A DNA stretch of 64,000 nt from an uncultured bacterium. GTDB lineage: Bacteria; Dictyoglomota; Dictyoglomia; Dictyoglomales; Dictyoglomaceae. The notes beneath the pieces were generated by a model that did no database searches, had not been told where the DNA came from, and worked only from the letters and a program-made list of their open reading frames with translations. Shown here piece by piece: positions 34,179 to 44,257 of the stretch. Position 1 is the first letter of the stretch, and every line of letters begins with the position of its first letter. The stretch lies in contig CALHLF010000003.1 in assembly GCA_938034905.1 (NCBI GenBank), forward strand, positions 1-64,000. Direction: 5' to 3'. The position numbers and the translations under genes are program-made.

Positions 34179-37100
34179 TTACCTATTTTCTCTAAGTTCG
34201 TCTCTTAAATTTCTCAAGATTTCTTGATAATCTGCCTCATTTTTTTCTACCATATCCATTAATTTTTCTAATTCTCTTGTAAAATCCTCTTTTACAAACC
34301 TAAATCTCTCTTCATTTTTATTTAAATATTGATAGACTTTTTCTCCTAATGGAGTTGGGATTAGATATCCATTTCTCTCAATCACATATCCTCTTTCAAG
34401 TAATCTACTTACAATAGTTGCATAAGTAGATGGTCTTCCCAATCCTCTTCTTTTCATCTCTTCTACTAAAGAACCTTGAGTAAATAGAGGTGCTTTAGGT
34501 ATATTATAAAAAAACTTATTATTACTTACATCTATATTACCTTCTTCTACTTTTATAAGTTTTATTGGGAATATTTTATTAAACCCCTCTTGTATTATCT
34601 CTTCAAATAACTCTAATTTTAACTCTATGTCTAATGCTTTGACTAATGTATCATATCCTTTAAGTACCACATTCCTCATTTGAGAAGATATAAATCTTTT
34701 AAATATCAAGTCATAGATTAATAAATGCTCTTTTCTAAATCCTTCTAATTCTCCAGAGTATAGCATAGATTTAATATCCTCTACATCTAGAACTCTTGTA
34801 GGTCTTATACATTCATGGGCTCCACCTTCACCCCATGTCCTCGGTTTAAAAAATTCCTCTCCAAATTGTTCAATAATATATTCTCTTGCAATATTTATAC
34901 CACTTTCTGATACTCTTGTGGAATCAGTACGATGATAAGTTATAAAACCTCTTTCAAAAAGATCTTGTAGTATTTCCATAACTTTTGAAACAGGAATCTT
35001 ATATTTATCTGATGCATCTTTTAAGATAATATCAGTAGTATATGGGGATAATGGTGATTTTTCCACGATTTTTTCTCTTTCTTTTATCAACTGAATGCTT
35101 TTAAGATTATCAAAAAAATCTTTCCCTTGACTTTTATTTTCAAATTCAAATCTAAGCTCCAAACCGTTTTTTCTAATGAATATAAGAAAAATACGTTTAT
35201 TATGCTCTTTTGCTCTCTCAATTACCCAGCCTAAAACTGGAGTTTGTACCCTACCCGCAGAGAGATAATATTTTGAGAATATTCTTTGAATAAGTTGAGA
35301 AAGCTCAAATCCTACCCATCTATCAGATATCTTTCTTACAATTTGTGCTTTTACCAAATTATCATTTACATCTCTAAACTCTTTGAGGGAGTTTAATATG
35401 GCTTTCCTTGTTACTTCGTGAAATTCCATACGCTTAATTTCCTTTGTAAATGGAGCACAAATATTCTTTAAGTCCCAAGAAATTTTTTCACCCTCTGTAT
35501 CAGGATCAGTTGCTATAAGTATCTGTTCAAATTCCTTACTGGCATCTCTTATGGCAGAAACAATATTTTCTTTACCCTCTATTATTTCGTATACTGGAAT
35601 ATATTCTCCATCCTCTAAAACTCCAAAATAACCTATTTTTTTGTCCAAGTCTAAAATATGTCCAAAGGAAGCTGTAATTACAAGATATTTATCTTCGGTA
35701 ATAATTTCGTAAAATTCTTGTCCATTGATATATCTTGATATAGGTTTTCCAAAGAAATTAGCAATTGTTCTTGCTTTGTGAGGGGATTCTACTATAACAA
35801 GAACAGGTTTTAAAAACTCATCCTTTTTTCCTTCTTTTCTTTTAATTTTTTCTCTGTCTATATCAATTTCTTCTAGAATTTTATATATATCCACATCTTT
35901 AATATTTTTGAAAACGATATCTGAACTAAGCCACCATCTAGATTTTCTGATAAGATTATTAAATACTATCTTATCATCAACCAGAACATAACTTAGGCCC
36001 TTTGAAATACCTCCTACATAAAGTCTTGATGTTCTACCTGAAGCCTGGAGATATCCTGTGATATCTGAAACAACTAATGTCCACTTTCCATTTTCTTCTC
36101 TTATGCTAATATCGTTTGAAGCTTTTATTTTTTCATAAATCTCTGGAGAAAGAATAAAGTTTTTAATTGTATTTCTTAATTCCTCAAATCTTTCCTTTTG
36201 GTGATTAGTAGTTGATGAAAATTTATTTAAAATTTTAAGCCATTTATCTATATTATTTACATATTTTTCTAAACTTTTATCTCTTGCGATAACAACTCTT
36301 ATAGATGATAAAGCGATTAAAAGATGTTTAACATTGCTTTCTAAATCTAAATTTATTATGATTTTGGGCACACCGTAAAATATTGCATATCTAATTGTTT
36401 CTGGAAGATCAATCCCTCGTGCCAGGGGATTTCTATAAGATGATATGCCAATAAGTACATCTATTTTACCCTTCTTATAATCCTCTAATACCTCCTCAGT
36501 AAGATTAGAATAAGATTCTGCTAAAATTCCATTGGAGTTTAATAAATTTTTGATATACTCTACATGGTCTTTTCCAAAATCAGATGATAAAAATACAAGT
36601 CCACCCTTTCCAAATTTTCTAATCTTATCAACTAAAGAATTATCTAAGTTTGTTACTTCCTCGTAAACATCCTCTACATTTCTTAAGTAAAACACTGGTC
36701 TTCCTACATCAAAAGAGAGTAGTTCTTTAAATAAACGAATTCTTTCTGATTTAGGATCACTTGTTGCAGATGAGACTATCATAATTCCCTTTGCTTTTTT
36801 AGCTATATTTCTAATTTCTTCCTGCATTTTTCGAAAGTCATCAATACTATTCTCTGAAGAATTTCTTCTTTTTCTTATATATTTTAATGTAGTTTCAATA
36901 TCTTCCTGGGTGAATCCAAGAAGTAATAAGGCTTTATCAATATTTTTTGCAGTTTTTAGAAAGGAGTCTACATCATCTACAAATATAAAAGAAAAATCCC
37001 TTGGAATAATATCCACATTCTTGTAAAGAAACATAGAGGAAGTAATTAGTATCTTAAACTCACCATTTTTAAGCCTTTCTCTTTTTAACTCTTTTTCCTT

Positions 37101-37538
37101 TTTTGTCTCATCAAGTCCAAAGACTAAAAGATCATCCTCTTTTATTGCATCTTTAAGCTTTTCATAGCTTTGGAAAATTAACAACTTTGTTGGAAGAATA
37201 ATATAAGTTCTTTTATTTTCTTTCAAAAAATAAATAGCAGAAGCTAAACCAAAGGACGTTTTTCCTATGCCTGTTGGGGCAAGAAGAGCAAAAGATCTTC
37301 CCAATAAGAGCTTTCTTGCCCAAAATTTTTGTAATTCCCATGGCTCAAAACCAACAAAGTCCTTGAAGATTTTTTCCCATTCATGATATTTTCTTTTTAA
37401 AATATAAAATTCTTCTAATTCTTTTTGTAGAATTTTCTCTTCCGTACATCTTTCACAAGGAAGTCCTACAAGTAATCGTTCAGAAGATATTTCTCTACCA
37501 CAGTTAGGACATAAATCCTTAAAAATAGCTTTTATCAA
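34179..37538 (-). CDS. rgy: Reverse gyrase
   Basis: Reverse gyrase adds positive supercoils to DNA and is the hallmark enzyme of life at high temperature. The 1119 residues join a helicase-like half and a topoisomerase IA half. An N-terminal zinc finger (C10, C13, C28, C31) is followed by Walker A APTGIGKTS (87-95), the DDVD box (188-191) and helicase domain 2. The Toprim domain starts at VIVESPHKARTIANFFGKP (about 569-587) with DPDTEGE, and the catalytic tyrosine is Y868 in TYHRTDST. The second zinc finger found in many homologues is absent. Translation starts at TTG with GGAGGG upstream. It is a single-gene unit. Confidence 0.96.
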   Translation of the reverse strand: MIKAIFKDLCPNCGREISSERLLVGLPCERCTEEKILQKELEEFYILKRKYHEWEKIFKDFVGFEPWELQKFWARKLLLGRSFALLAPTGIGKTSFGLASAIYFLKENKRTYIILPTKLLIFQSYEKLKDAIKEDDLLVFGLDETKKEKELKRERLKNGEFKILITSSMFLYKNVDIIPRDFSFIFVDDVDSFLKTAKNIDKALLLLGFTQEDIETTLKYIRKRRNSSENSIDDFRKMQEEIRNIAKKAKGIMIVSSATSDPKSERIRLFKELLSFDVGRPVFYLRNVEDVYEEVTNLDNSLVDKIRKFGKGGLVFLSSDFGKDHVEYIKNLLNSNGILAESYSNLTEEVLEDYKKGKIDVLIGISSYRNPLARGIDLPETIRYAIFYGVPKIIINLDLESNVKHLLIALSSIRVVIARDKSLEKYVNNIDKWLKILNKFSSTTNHQKERFEELRNTIKNFILSPEIYEKIKASNDISIREENGKWTLVVSDITGYLQASGRTSRLYVGGISKGLSYVLVDDKIVFNNLIRKSRWWLSSDIVFKNIKDVDIYKILEEIDIDREKIKRKEGKKDEFLKPVLVIVESPHKARTIANFFGKPISRYINGQEFYEIITEDKYLVITASFGHILDLDKKIGYFGVLEDGEYIPVYEIIEGKENIVSAIRDASKEFEQILIATDPDTEGEKISWDLKNICAPFTKEIKRMEFHEVTRKAILNSLKEFRDVNDNLVKAQIVRKISDRWVGFELSQLIQRIFSKYYLSAGRVQTPVLGWVIERAKEHNKRIFLIFIRKNGLELRFEFENKSQGKDFFDNLKSIQLIKEREKIVEKSPLSPYTTDIILKDASDKYKIPVSKVMEILQDLFERGFITYHRTDSTRVSESGINIAREYIIEQFGEEFFKPRTWGEGGAHECIRPTRVLDVEDIKSMLYSGELEGFRKEHLLIYDLIFKRFISSQMRNVVLKGYDTLVKALDIELKLELFEEIIQEGFNKIFPIKLIKVEEGNIDVSNNKFFYNIPKAPLFTQGSLVEEMKRRGLGRPSTYATIVSRLLERGYVIERNGYLIPTPLGEKVYQYLNKNEERFRFVKEDFTRELEKLMDMVEKNEADYQEILRNLRDELRENR

Positions 37539-37659
37539 GACTTATCCCTCCGTGTTCAAATTATATAATAAAATTTTAACACAAAATTGCTTAGAGGATT
37601 TCTCAAAAAGTCTTAGGTAGTGTAAAATAATATTAAACTATTAAGTGTGAGGTATAGGA

Positions 37660-38120
37660 ATGAAACTGAAATTTCTATTATATATTATATTTTTTCTCTT
37701 ATTTCTTTTACCTCTTTATTCTCAATTTGAAAATTATATAGTTATAACGTCCCTAAAGGGAGAAGTATTCGTAAAAAGAGAAAAGGGTGAAATTTTCATT
37801 CCTGCCAAGATCAATATGATACTTTATGAAGGGGATAGGCTCTGGGTGAAGGATAATTCCTTTGTAATTCTAACCTTTTCTGATAAATCAGTTTTAAAGG
37901 TATTTCCAAATTCTCAACTGGATATAGTAAAATTACTGAAAGAAAGAGAGATCTCTATTTATTGTGGATAACTGTAGAAAGATTTTTAAATATTTGGAAG
38001 AAGGTGGAGGTACAGACGTCTATGGTTGTAGCAGGAGTTAGAGGGACTTCTTGGGTTATGGAAGTTAAAGCAGATGGTAAGACTATTGTTAGCGTATTAG
38101 AATCAACCTCAAAATATTGA
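37660..38120 (+). pseudogene. FecR-domain protein with frameshift
   Basis: A signal peptide (about 1-21) leads into a FecR-type start: ITSLKGEVFVKREKGE, LYEGDRLWVKDNSFVILTFSD. The frame stops at 37971 after about 103 residues. In another frame the family continues at once: LWITVERFLNIWKKVEV, then MVVAGVRGTSWVMEVKADGK and TIVSVLES, ending at the TGA at 38118-38120. The break lies close to 37960. Even the joined protein ends early for the family, so it seems to be a decayed gene. It directly precedes the unknown gene at 38145. Confidence 0.72.
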
Positions 38121-38144
38121 AGAGATCAAAGAGGGAGGATAAAA

Positions 38145-39566
38145 ATGAATAATAAAAATTGGTGGGACAGAAATCCAAGCCTTGTTGTATATCCTAATAT
38201 TAACATTATAAATCAACAAATTGATAAAAAAGAGATATTACTTGTAAAGGAGTTTTTTGAAAATTTTTATTTAGAGCTTTCCAACTATTTTAGTAAGCAT
38301 GGAAATAAAGTTTATATATATAAAGAAGATTCCCCAGAATTTAAGAATAAACTGGAAATTCCCTTTGGAGTTATCTTAAATCCTGTATTATTAGGTGAGA
38401 TTTCTGAAGAGATTTTGGATTCCTTGAAAACAAATGATGAAATGTTTTATAAACTTCTAAGAGAAAAACTTATAGAAGTTTATCCTCCCCTTGGAATTTC
38501 TATTGGGAGAGATTTACTAAAGATTTCTCCATCTCCACATCCTAACTTTATTAATGTTATTTTTATTAGAGATGAAAAAGACTTTATCCTAAATTTAGAC
38601 TATCAACGGAGGGTATCTCTTTTTAGAATGTTCATGGCCAAAATAGGTGCTTTTAAAAACATTGTTGTTCCCTACAAATTATTGGAAGACAATATTAAAA
38701 TTTCAGGTTTCATTCTTTCCACAATGGAAGGTGGATGTCCTTTGCTAAAGAATATAGAGGAATTAGGAAAAAGATTAAGAGTTTTTGGTTCATGTAAAGA
38801 GGTTGGGGGATATGTAAAGAAAGAGGATAAGATAATATCCTATGAAAAATGGATTAATTCTCCTGTAGTTAATTCTTTAATAAATTTAGGAAGATTTTTG
38901 GGGAAATTGAATCTTCTCTCTCCTCCTGTGAAAATAAATTCTCTTGTGAAGGATGAAAGACTTGGAAAATTTATTTCAGCTATTCTCTCATATTCAAGGC
39001 AGGCAGAAGGAGCTTTTATGGCATACGAACCTTATATGGATTTATTTCTTGTAACAGCTTCAGGAAAATACAATGTAGATAAGGCAAATCTCTCTTTTTC
39101 TGATTTAGTTCCTGTTAAACCTATTCTTGAGGGAAAGGTTGAAATTTTTCCAATAGAAAACATAGAAGTAAAGGGACCATCGGTAGAAGCTGAGGAATTT
39201 ACATTGCCTTTTGTAGAATTTTCTTCAAAGATTCCTCCCATTATTGGTATAGTTCATCTCCATAGGGGATTGGAGTATTATGATTCTTCATTAATAGTTG
39301 AGATCCCGCAAGATTTAGAGACTTACCCTCCTGTAGGTTGTGGTGTTGACTTGATGCATGCCATGAGCAAGTATGCAATTTTTTATGCTATAGAGAAAAA
39401 AAATCAAAATCCAGATTATAAATTAGCAGTTTTTCAGGTTCCTAATCATGGCACAAATATATACTGTTTTTATGAAGAAAAGATAATAGAAAACCCCTTT
39501 TATTATTTTATAGACTTTATTAACGAAGGGAAATTAAAATTTAAATTTGAGGTTAATCAAATATAA
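38145..39566 (+). CDS. Protein of unknown function, 473 residues
   Basis: I do not recognise this family. It has no signal peptide and no clear membrane segment. Visible landmarks are SPSPHPNFINVIFIRDEKDF in the first third, a C-x-G-C-containing segment TMEGGCPLLKN (about 190-200), and GIVHLHRGLEYYDSSLIVEI followed by YPPVGCGVDLMHAMSKY near 365-410, which could hold a metal or substrate site (His, Cys, Asp). GGGAGGA precedes the ATG. Codon use and A+T content match neighbours. Its end overlaps the convergent dehydrogenase gene by 14 bases. Confidence 0.65.
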   Translation: MNNKNWWDRNPSLVVYPNINIINQQIDKKEILLVKEFFENFYLELSNYFSKHGNKVYIYKEDSPEFKNKLEIPFGVILNPVLLGEISEEILDSLKTNDEMFYKLLREKLIEVYPPLGISIGRDLLKISPSPHPNFINVIFIRDEKDFILNLDYQRRVSLFRMFMAKIGAFKNIVVPYKLLEDNIKISGFILSTMEGGCPLLKNIEELGKRLRVFGSCKEVGGYVKKEDKIISYEKWINSPVVNSLINLGRFLGKLNLLSPPVKINSLVKDERLGKFISAILSYSRQAEGAFMAYEPYMDLFLVTASGKYNVDKANLSFSDLVPVKPILEGKVEIFPIENIEVKGPSVEAEEFTLPFVEFSSKIPPIIGIVHLHRGLEYYDSSLIVEIPQDLETYPPVGCGVDLMHAMSKYAIFYAIEKKNQNPDYKLAVFQVPNHGTNIYCFYEEKIIENPFYYFIDFINEGKLKFKFEVNQI

Positions 39567-40782
39567 AAGCAGACTTTATTAATCTATATCGACTTTTATT
39601 AAAGTTCATTTCTATGGCCTTTCTATATTCTTTTAAACGGAAGGTATGGGTAAGAAGAGGAGATAAATCTAAGCCATTTTTCATAAACTCTAAGGCAATC
39701 TCGTATCCTCTTTTTCTTTCCCCTTTATAAATTTCTCCACTACTACTATTGGTTCCAGACACCTTTAATTCCTTAAACCAAAGGGGGGTCCAATCTACCT
39801 TTTTAGTTTCTCCTATCAACCCTACAAGAACTAACTTTCCTCCTGCCTTTGTGAGTTTTAAAGCATCATCTACACTATCGTCGCTTCCCACACATTCAAA
39901 AACTACATCTCCTCCACCTACAAAATTTGGTTTCCCTAAGATAGTTTTTAGAACCTCCCCATCAGTTAATTCAGCTACTTTTTTATACAAAGAATAGGTA
40001 TCAAGATTTTTTGTATATATAATCTCATCAGCTCCATAATATTTTGCTATTTCACCTTGAAATTTATATCTTGCTAAGACAATAATTCTTGCCTTACTTC
40101 CTAAGGCCCTGAGAGAAGAAACTACATTTATTCCAACACTTCCAGCTCCAATAACTATAACTGTATCATCATCCTCAGGATAATTTCTCATTACTGCATG
40201 AAGCCCATCGCAAAATGGTTGAATTTGTACTGCAGTTTCATTCTTAACATTTTCTGGAACTTTAAACAATTGGAATTCATGGGCAACATAGTATTCTCCC
40301 CAACTTCCTCCAGTATCTTTACAAGATCCGATGATAAGTCCAGGAGATATATTACCCTTCGTAAAATTTTTACATTGGGAAAATTCCCACCTCTGACAAT
40401 ACTCACAGGGTGGATAAATATCTCTTGCATTGCAGGATAAGACAGGATCTGCCACTACTCTATCACCTATATCAAAATTCTTTACCTCTTCCCCCTTTTC
40501 TACAATTATTCCTACATTTTCATGTCCTATTACAAAGGGAAAGGATGCATATGAAGAAGTAGAAGGACTATCATGAAGACGAATAAGGTTTATATCACTT
40601 CCACATATCCCCCCCATTAAAGTTTTTATTTTTACCCATTTTTTCCCAGGGAGTTTTGGCTCAGGAATATCTCCATATCTTATACAAGAAAAAACATTGT
40701 AATAAAAGGAAGAATTAATATGCCCTAAAAGCTTACTTGTAATATATCTTGGGATGCTTTCCTCAAAATAAATAGCTTTCAT
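39553..40782 (-). CDS. Zinc-dependent MDR alcohol dehydrogenase
   Basis: Medium-chain dehydrogenase of 409 residues. Catalytic-zinc ligands appear in GGICGSDINLIRLH and GHENVGIIVEKG; the structural-zinc loop has CEYCQRWEFSQC with an earlier Cys. The NAD(P) fold shows VIGAGSVGINVVSSLRALG (about 211-229). The alcohol or polyol substrate is unknown. It is the last of three genes in the tetR-SDR-ADH operon (51 bases after the SDR gene; AGGAGG upstream). Confidence 0.87.
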   Translation of the reverse strand: MKAIYFEESIPRYITSKLLGHINSSFYYNVFSCIRYGDIPEPKLPGKKWVKIKTLMGGICGSDINLIRLHDSPSTSSYASFPFVIGHENVGIIVEKGEEVKNFDIGDRVVADPVLSCNARDIYPPCEYCQRWEFSQCKNFTKGNISPGLIIGSCKDTGGSWGEYYVAHEFQLFKVPENVKNETAVQIQPFCDGLHAVMRNYPEDDDTVIVIGAGSVGINVVSSLRALGSKARIIVLARYKFQGEIAKYYGADEIIYTKNLDTYSLYKKVAELTDGEVLKTILGKPNFVGGGDVVFECVGSDDSVDDALKLTKAGGKLVLVGLIGETKKVDWTPLWFKELKVSGTNSSSGEIYKGERKRGYEIALEFMKNGLDLSPLLTHTFRLKEYRKAIEMNFNKSRYRLIKSAFIFD

Positions 40783-40833
40783 AGAAGCCTCCTCCTAAAA
40801 CTTTTTTTAATATTTTATCCTTTATTTGGACAT

Positions 40834-41847
40834 TTACAATCTATATCCTTCTAAAAGTACCTTTAAAGGAATATACTTCCTTTTATAATAAGGCGATTTT
40901 TTTAAGAGTAAATATCTTATCGTAGGACTGAAAAGTCGAATAAAAAATATTTTATATCCTAAGTTTCTCTTCACGTCTTTTACATAATCCTCTATGGTCC
41001 TTCTTTGATAATGCAATATTTCTTCGCTTTCCTTTGTATCCATCCAATCAGTAGCAAAGGGTTTATCAGAAAATGCTTCTTCAGGTAGCATTCCTATACC
41101 TATTCCTTCTAAAACTTTCTTAACTATATCTTTATAATAATATTGACATCTTTCTCCTCCACCTATAAGAAGAACTTTTCTCCAAATTTTATCGCTTCTT
41201 ATCCCTTTTGCTATAGCATATCCTACATCCTTCGTATGAACATATTCCATTCTGTTATTAAGAGGAACATCAAACATGCCTCTATCGAGTTTTAGATTTA
41301 TTGGTAAGGATGCAGCAAGACGATATATACTCCAAGTAAGATTTGAACTTTTTATTATATTTTCGCATTCTAATTTGTGTTTTGAATAATGTTCATGAGG
41401 ATTTAGGGGATCATCGGATCTTCTTGGAGGCTTAAGATGCTGAGTAAGCCCATAAACATGAACCGAAGAAGTAAATATTATTTTTTTTGGTTTTATAAGA
41501 GCCTCCATAATGGAAACAAGATTTTTTGTTCCTATAACATTAATTTTATAAGCAATATTAGGAACTTCTTCCGATTCAAGTCCAGTAGAAGAAAGTTTGG
41601 GAATTATAAAGGCAAGGTGAATAACAACATCTTGTTCTTCTAAAGCTTTCCTAACATCATCTATTCTAGTTATATCTCCCCAATATACTTCAATTCTGTT
41701 CTTATAAATTTTCTTTAATTTTTTGAATATTCTTTCATTCTTCTTATTTTTGAGATCAAAACATCTTACGTAATCTCCTTGCTTTATGACTTCTTCAATA
41801 GTACTTAATCCTATATTCCCAAAAGCCCCTGTAATTAGAACCTTCAT
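40834..41847 (-). CDS. NAD-dependent epimerase/dehydratase (SDR)
   Basis: Extended short-chain dehydrogenase of 337 residues. The Rossmann motif is ITGAFGNIGLS (5-15), VIHLAF follows, and the catalytic Tyr/Lys pair is YSKHK with upstream FTSSVHVYG as the Ser region. It likely acts on a nucleotide sugar or a hydroxy-steroid-like substrate. One base separates it from the tetR gene and 51 from the dehydrogenase, so all three are co-regulated. Confidence 0.83.
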   Translation of the reverse strand: MKVLITGAFGNIGLSTIEEVIKQGDYVRCFDLKNKKNERIFKKLKKIYKNRIEVYWGDITRIDDVRKALEEQDVVIHLAFIIPKLSSTGLESEEVPNIAYKINVIGTKNLVSIMEALIKPKKIIFTSSVHVYGLTQHLKPPRRSDDPLNPHEHYSKHKLECENIIKSSNLTWSIYRLAASLPINLKLDRGMFDVPLNNRMEYVHTKDVGYAIAKGIRSDKIWRKVLLIGGGERCQYYYKDIVKKVLEGIGIGMLPEEAFSDKPFATDWMDTKESEEILHYQRRTIEDYVKDVKRNLGYKIFFIRLFSPTIRYLLLKKSPYYKRKYIPLKVLLEGYRL

Positions 41848-41848
41848 A

Positions 41849-42436
41849 TTAATTTTCCTCCTTTTTAATATTTGAGATGATAAATTGAATTCCCTCTAAG
41901 CTAAATTTTTCCCAATCTTCTGAGGTATCAAATATTTCTTGAAAAATAGTTCCCAGGGAAAAAGAGATTAATATTTTAGATATCATATTAGAATCAACAT
42001 TTTTAAAACTTCCTTCTCTTATCCCCTCTTCAATAATTAAAGAAAAATAATCTTTAAATTTTTTAAATTGAGATTCAATTTTTTTTAATATTTTTTCATC
42101 TTTTATACCGACTCTTAAAAATTCTAAAAAAAGATATAGTCTTTCCTTGGATTCTCGAAAAATATCCTCAAAAATTTCAGTCATTTTTAATATTCCATCT
42201 AAAATTCGAGGAGAGCTTAATCTACATCTCTCAAGCTTATAAGAAAGCTGTAATAGCCATCTATCAAGAATTTCTAAGAAAAAATCTTCTTTTGTTGAAA
42301 AGTAATGGAAAAAAGCTCCTTTACTAAATCCTACTTCATTACATATATCTGAAATACTGGTTTTTTCATATCCCTTCTTTGAGAACAATTTTTCTCCTGC
42401 TAAAAGGAATTTCTCCTTTGTATTTATATTTTTCAT
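41849..42436 (-). CDS. TetR/AcrR family transcriptional regulator
   Basis: A 195-residue one-component repressor. The N-terminal helix-turn-helix is ISDICNEVGFSKGAFFHYFS (23-42) followed by TKEDFFLEIL; the remainder is a helical ligand-binding domain. It heads the operon with the SDR and dehydrogenase genes. A palindromic operator overlaps its own promoter at 42451-42470, so autoregulation and control of the two enzymes by their substrate or product is likely. Confidence 0.9.
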   Translation of the reverse strand: MKNINTKEKFLLAGEKLFSKKGYEKTSISDICNEVGFSKGAFFHYFSTKEDFFLEILDRWLLQLSYKLERCRLSSPRILDGILKMTEIFEDIFRESKERLYLFLEFLRVGIKDEKILKKIESQFKKFKDYFSLIIEEGIREGSFKNVDSNMISKILISFSLGTIFQEIFDTSEDWEKFSLEGIQFIISNIKKEEN

Positions 42437-42450
42437 TATATACCTCCCTT

Positions 42451-42470
42451 TATACCGACTGGTCAGTATA
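42451..42470 (-). promoter_or_regulatory. TetR operator palindrome
   Basis: TATACTGACCAGTCGGTATA on the minus strand; eight of ten positions are symmetric between the halves. It lies directly downstream of the -10 box and just before the ribosome site of the tetR gene, where a repressor would block transcription. The ACTGACCAGTCGGT core is typical of TetR-family sites. Confidence 0.8.
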
Positions 42471-42471
42471 T

Positions 42472-42499
42472 ATTATACAATAAAAAGCTTTTTTGTAAA
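42472..42499 (-). promoter_or_regulatory. Promoter of the tetR-SDR-ADH operon
   Basis: On the minus strand TTTACA (42499-42494), 16-base spacer, TATAAT (42477-42472). The start site falls within the TetR operator at 42451-42470. Confidence 0.7.
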
Positions 42500-42533
42500 A
42501 GAAATCAATATTAAGTTTTAAAAGTTAAATCAA

Positions 42534-43969
42534 CTAATCAAGAGCATTCCTTATCTTTGGATGTAAGCCTTCTCCAACCTTCTCGATGGCTTCTCTTCTT
42601 AATCTTTTTAGCTCTTTTAATTTTTCTTCAAATTCCATAGTAGAATATAATTTTTCAGGATGAACATATATTTCATCTACCATTCTAATAGCTTAAGGAA
42701 GATTTCTAAGTATTTCGTAAAATATATTTGCATGTTCTGCTCTATTCCCTGCTACAAATGGATCATAAAAAAACTCACTTTTTATTTTTCCTGCCTGAGT
42801 TGGATCTCCTGCAGAAGATTCCATTGCCTGTCCAACAACCATTAAAGCTACAGCCTCTTCTAAGGTTAACTTTGATATTGCGGGAATTATAGGTCCTCTT
42901 GTTATTAATATAATGTTGTCAATTCTATCTACATCAATATAAGAAGTATGCATTATATCTTTTCTTAAAACTACAGCTCTACCATTTGAAGTTCTTTCAA
43001 GGTTATAAAAATCAAAATCTCCATCGTAATTTACATGTACATTTTCGCACATAGTGTCAGGTCTTAAAAGACCATAATAAATTTCTCTCTGTTCTCCAGG
43101 GTTTACACTCTCTGTTTTTACATAAACACCTCCTGCTTCAAAGCCATAAAAGGCCCCATCATAAGTAAAAGTGCCTCCATCATCCTGAATTAAGAAAGAT
43201 CTTTCTCTCCCTTTTCTTGCTAAGATTTTACAGGTTGTGGAAGTCTTTCCATTAGCACTTAAAGCTAATAGAAGAGTCCTTGTTTTTTTATACTCACCAT
43301 GGTAGGCTTGGAGATAATCCTCTCTACAACCCGCATGTAAAAATATTCCTCTTTTTTTAACTTTCGCAAACCAATCTTCTGCTGCAAAAACTCCCTTCTT
43401 ATATTCTCCTATATAAACTATTCCTTATTATTTTTATTACTTTTCCATCATCAAACATAGCTAATCTGATGGTTATATCCTTTTGGGGAAGCGGTTTTGA
43501 TTTATTAGACTCAAATTTCTCATCAGTAAAATATATAATTTGATATGTAGGTTCTTCAACCTTTCCCTTTACAGGTAGAAAAAGATTTCCTCCTCCATAT
43601 GCAATATGAGCAAATCTTTCTGGAACTATCAGTCTTACAACAGTATCACTGTTTTCATTTCCTACTATTCTATCTATATATATTAATCTTTCCTTAGATA
43701 AAGCTTCCTCACACTGTCTTAGCAATTGAATTTCTTCTTCTCCAAAGGGATGATCAACACTATTTTTAGTAAACATTGCAGATCTCGATGTAGGTTCACT
43801 TTCAGCAACGAAATTTTCATAAATGGTTTTTTTTAATTTCTTTTTCCTTTTCTACCATTTTTCTTAACTCATCCTTTGTAGGATTTTCTACTAATCTTTT
43901 CTCTATTTTTGCTCTTTCTAAAATTCTTCTTGCAGTATTTGAAAACTCTTCCAAAATTAATTTTGACAT
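42534..43969 (-). pseudogene. Broken PEP carboxykinase (ATP)-like gene
   Basis: The start is ATG at 43969 (GGGAGGA upstream), opening SKLILEEFSNTARRILERAK. The frame breaks at a run of eight A (43834-43827) and again near 43810, where VAESEPTSRSAM resumes. It breaks a third time near 43430 and then stays open through FAAEDWFAKVKKRGIFLHAG, the P-loop-like LSANGKTSTTCK, LIQDDGGTFTYDGAF, YGFEAGGVYVKTESVNPGEQ and GLLRPDTMCENVHV, which follow kinase-1a, kinase-2 and later motifs of ATP-type PEP carboxykinases. An in-frame TAA at about 42693 is followed by 50 more family-like codons ending at 42534. With at least three frameshifts and a stop, the gene is almost surely dead. Confidence 0.75.
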
Positions 43970-44257
43970 AAAATATTCCTCCCGCTTATAGTAGATTTCC
44001 ATCTTTGGATAAAAAAGGATCATCCTTAAAATTTAGTTATATTATATAATTTTTTCGTATTTGTGAATACCTTAATTCCTCTAATTTTCTCTCTATAACT
44101 TTCAGAGTTAATGAGATTTATTATTCTGTTATGGATTTAAATTTTATATAAAAAAATTAATATGTAAAAATTGTTTATTTATATGTATAATTTCATTTTA
44201 TAATTATGAAAAACCCTCAAAATAAGATTTTAAAATTTTTATAAGAGGAAGACACTA

